Positions 63,845 through 64,000 of a stretch of DNA of 64,000 bases are shown here, piece after piece (position 1 is the first letter of the stretch; each line of letters begins with the position of its first letter). The notes under the pieces were generated by a model that was not told the DNA's origin, searched no databases, and saw only the letters and a list, made by a program, of their open reading frames with translations. Both the position numbers and the translations under genes were made by a program. Origin of the DNA: Odontocerum albicorne (lineage: Eukaryota > Arthropoda > Insecta > Trichoptera > Odontoceridae); assembly GCA_949825065.1 (NCBI GenBank), contig OX463838.1:310001-374000 (forward strand), in the 5' to 3' direction.

Positions 63845-64000
63845 GGTTACTCTTCAATGTTTATTATCAATCCTGAATAAAATATAACTTGGTTACTCTT
63901 CAATGTTTATTATCAATCCTGATAAAAATATAATTAGGTTATTCTCCAATGTTTATTATCAATCCCGAATAAAATATAATTTGGTCACTCTTCAATGTTT
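63845..64000. repeat. Minisatellite, 46-bp unit, at least 3.3 copies, open at the window end
   Basis: GGTTACTCTTCAATGTTTAT...TATCAATCCTGAATAAAATA...TAACTT starts at 63845, 63891, 63937 and 63983; the array continues past the window. Confidence 0.95.

Noticed and set aside
1..64000. LTR retrotransposon or endogenous viral sequence
   Set aside because: I found no paired LTRs, no gag, protease or integrase motifs, and no viral domains.

Overview
This window is eukaryotic nuclear DNA, almost certainly from an arthropod and most likely an insect. It is AT-rich and has no operon-like gene packing. It is full of decayed non-LTR retrotransposon tails, tRNA-derived SINEs, Tc1/mariner, pogo/Tigger, hAT and TTAA-target DNA transposon relics, and Penelope-like elements. 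A LINE tail reading TACCATCACGCC...GGTAGGCAG recurs about six times; from memory this resembles repeats common in Lepidoptera, so a moth or butterfly is my tentative guess, but nothing here proves the order.

Only one stretch looks like a host protein-coding exon: 27804-28167 (+), a GC-rich first coding exon with a strong start context and a consensus splice donor. It sits downstream of a GC-rich, promoter-like segment at 27030-27340. A second CpG-rich island (10079-11050) looks like a promoter or 5' exon but has no convincing reading frame. Other GC-richer, apparently single-copy patches (34740-35260, 43440-43700, 46240-46620, 47640-47850, 49380-49760, 50720-51130, 53760-53935, 56020-56330, 60560-60800) are candidate regulatory or conserved non-coding DNA.

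Layout. 0-9 kb: a TTAA-flanked MITE, two minisatellites, LINE tails, and a 3.3-kb satellite (5083-8395) built from 42- and 45-bp units with a 90-bp higher-order repeat. 9-20 kb: LINE and SINE relics, the CpG island, a hAT MITE nested in a SINE, 61-bp and 27-bp arrays, and the first Penelope-like element (PLE-1). 20-27 kb: the second TTAA MITE, a 72-bp array, a 36-bp array, a TA-target MITE and PLE-2. 27-35 kb: the candidate exon, then LINE tails, an RTE-like reverse transcriptase fragment and a Tigger relic. 35-48 kb: a deleted mariner, 30-, 59-, 65-, 45-, 80- and 54-bp arrays, a mariner pseudogene and a reverse transcriptase relic. 48-64 kb: a mariner deletion derivative with a perfect hairpin, a 69-bp array (52068-53155), another deleted mariner, nested LINEs, PLE-3, and a 46-bp array running off the window end.

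The long open frames in this window (up to about 475 codons, often open on both strands) come from tandem repeats whose period is a multiple of three; they are not genes. About 10 kb of the 64 kb is minisatellite. Many insertions carry exact target-site duplications, so several nested insertion orders can be read directly. The observations most worth following are the three Penelope-like elements with a hammerhead-ribozyme-like core, the strong excess of the octamer TACTCGTA, the shared 3' tail of one SINE and one LINE family, and two perfect 20-bp hairpins.
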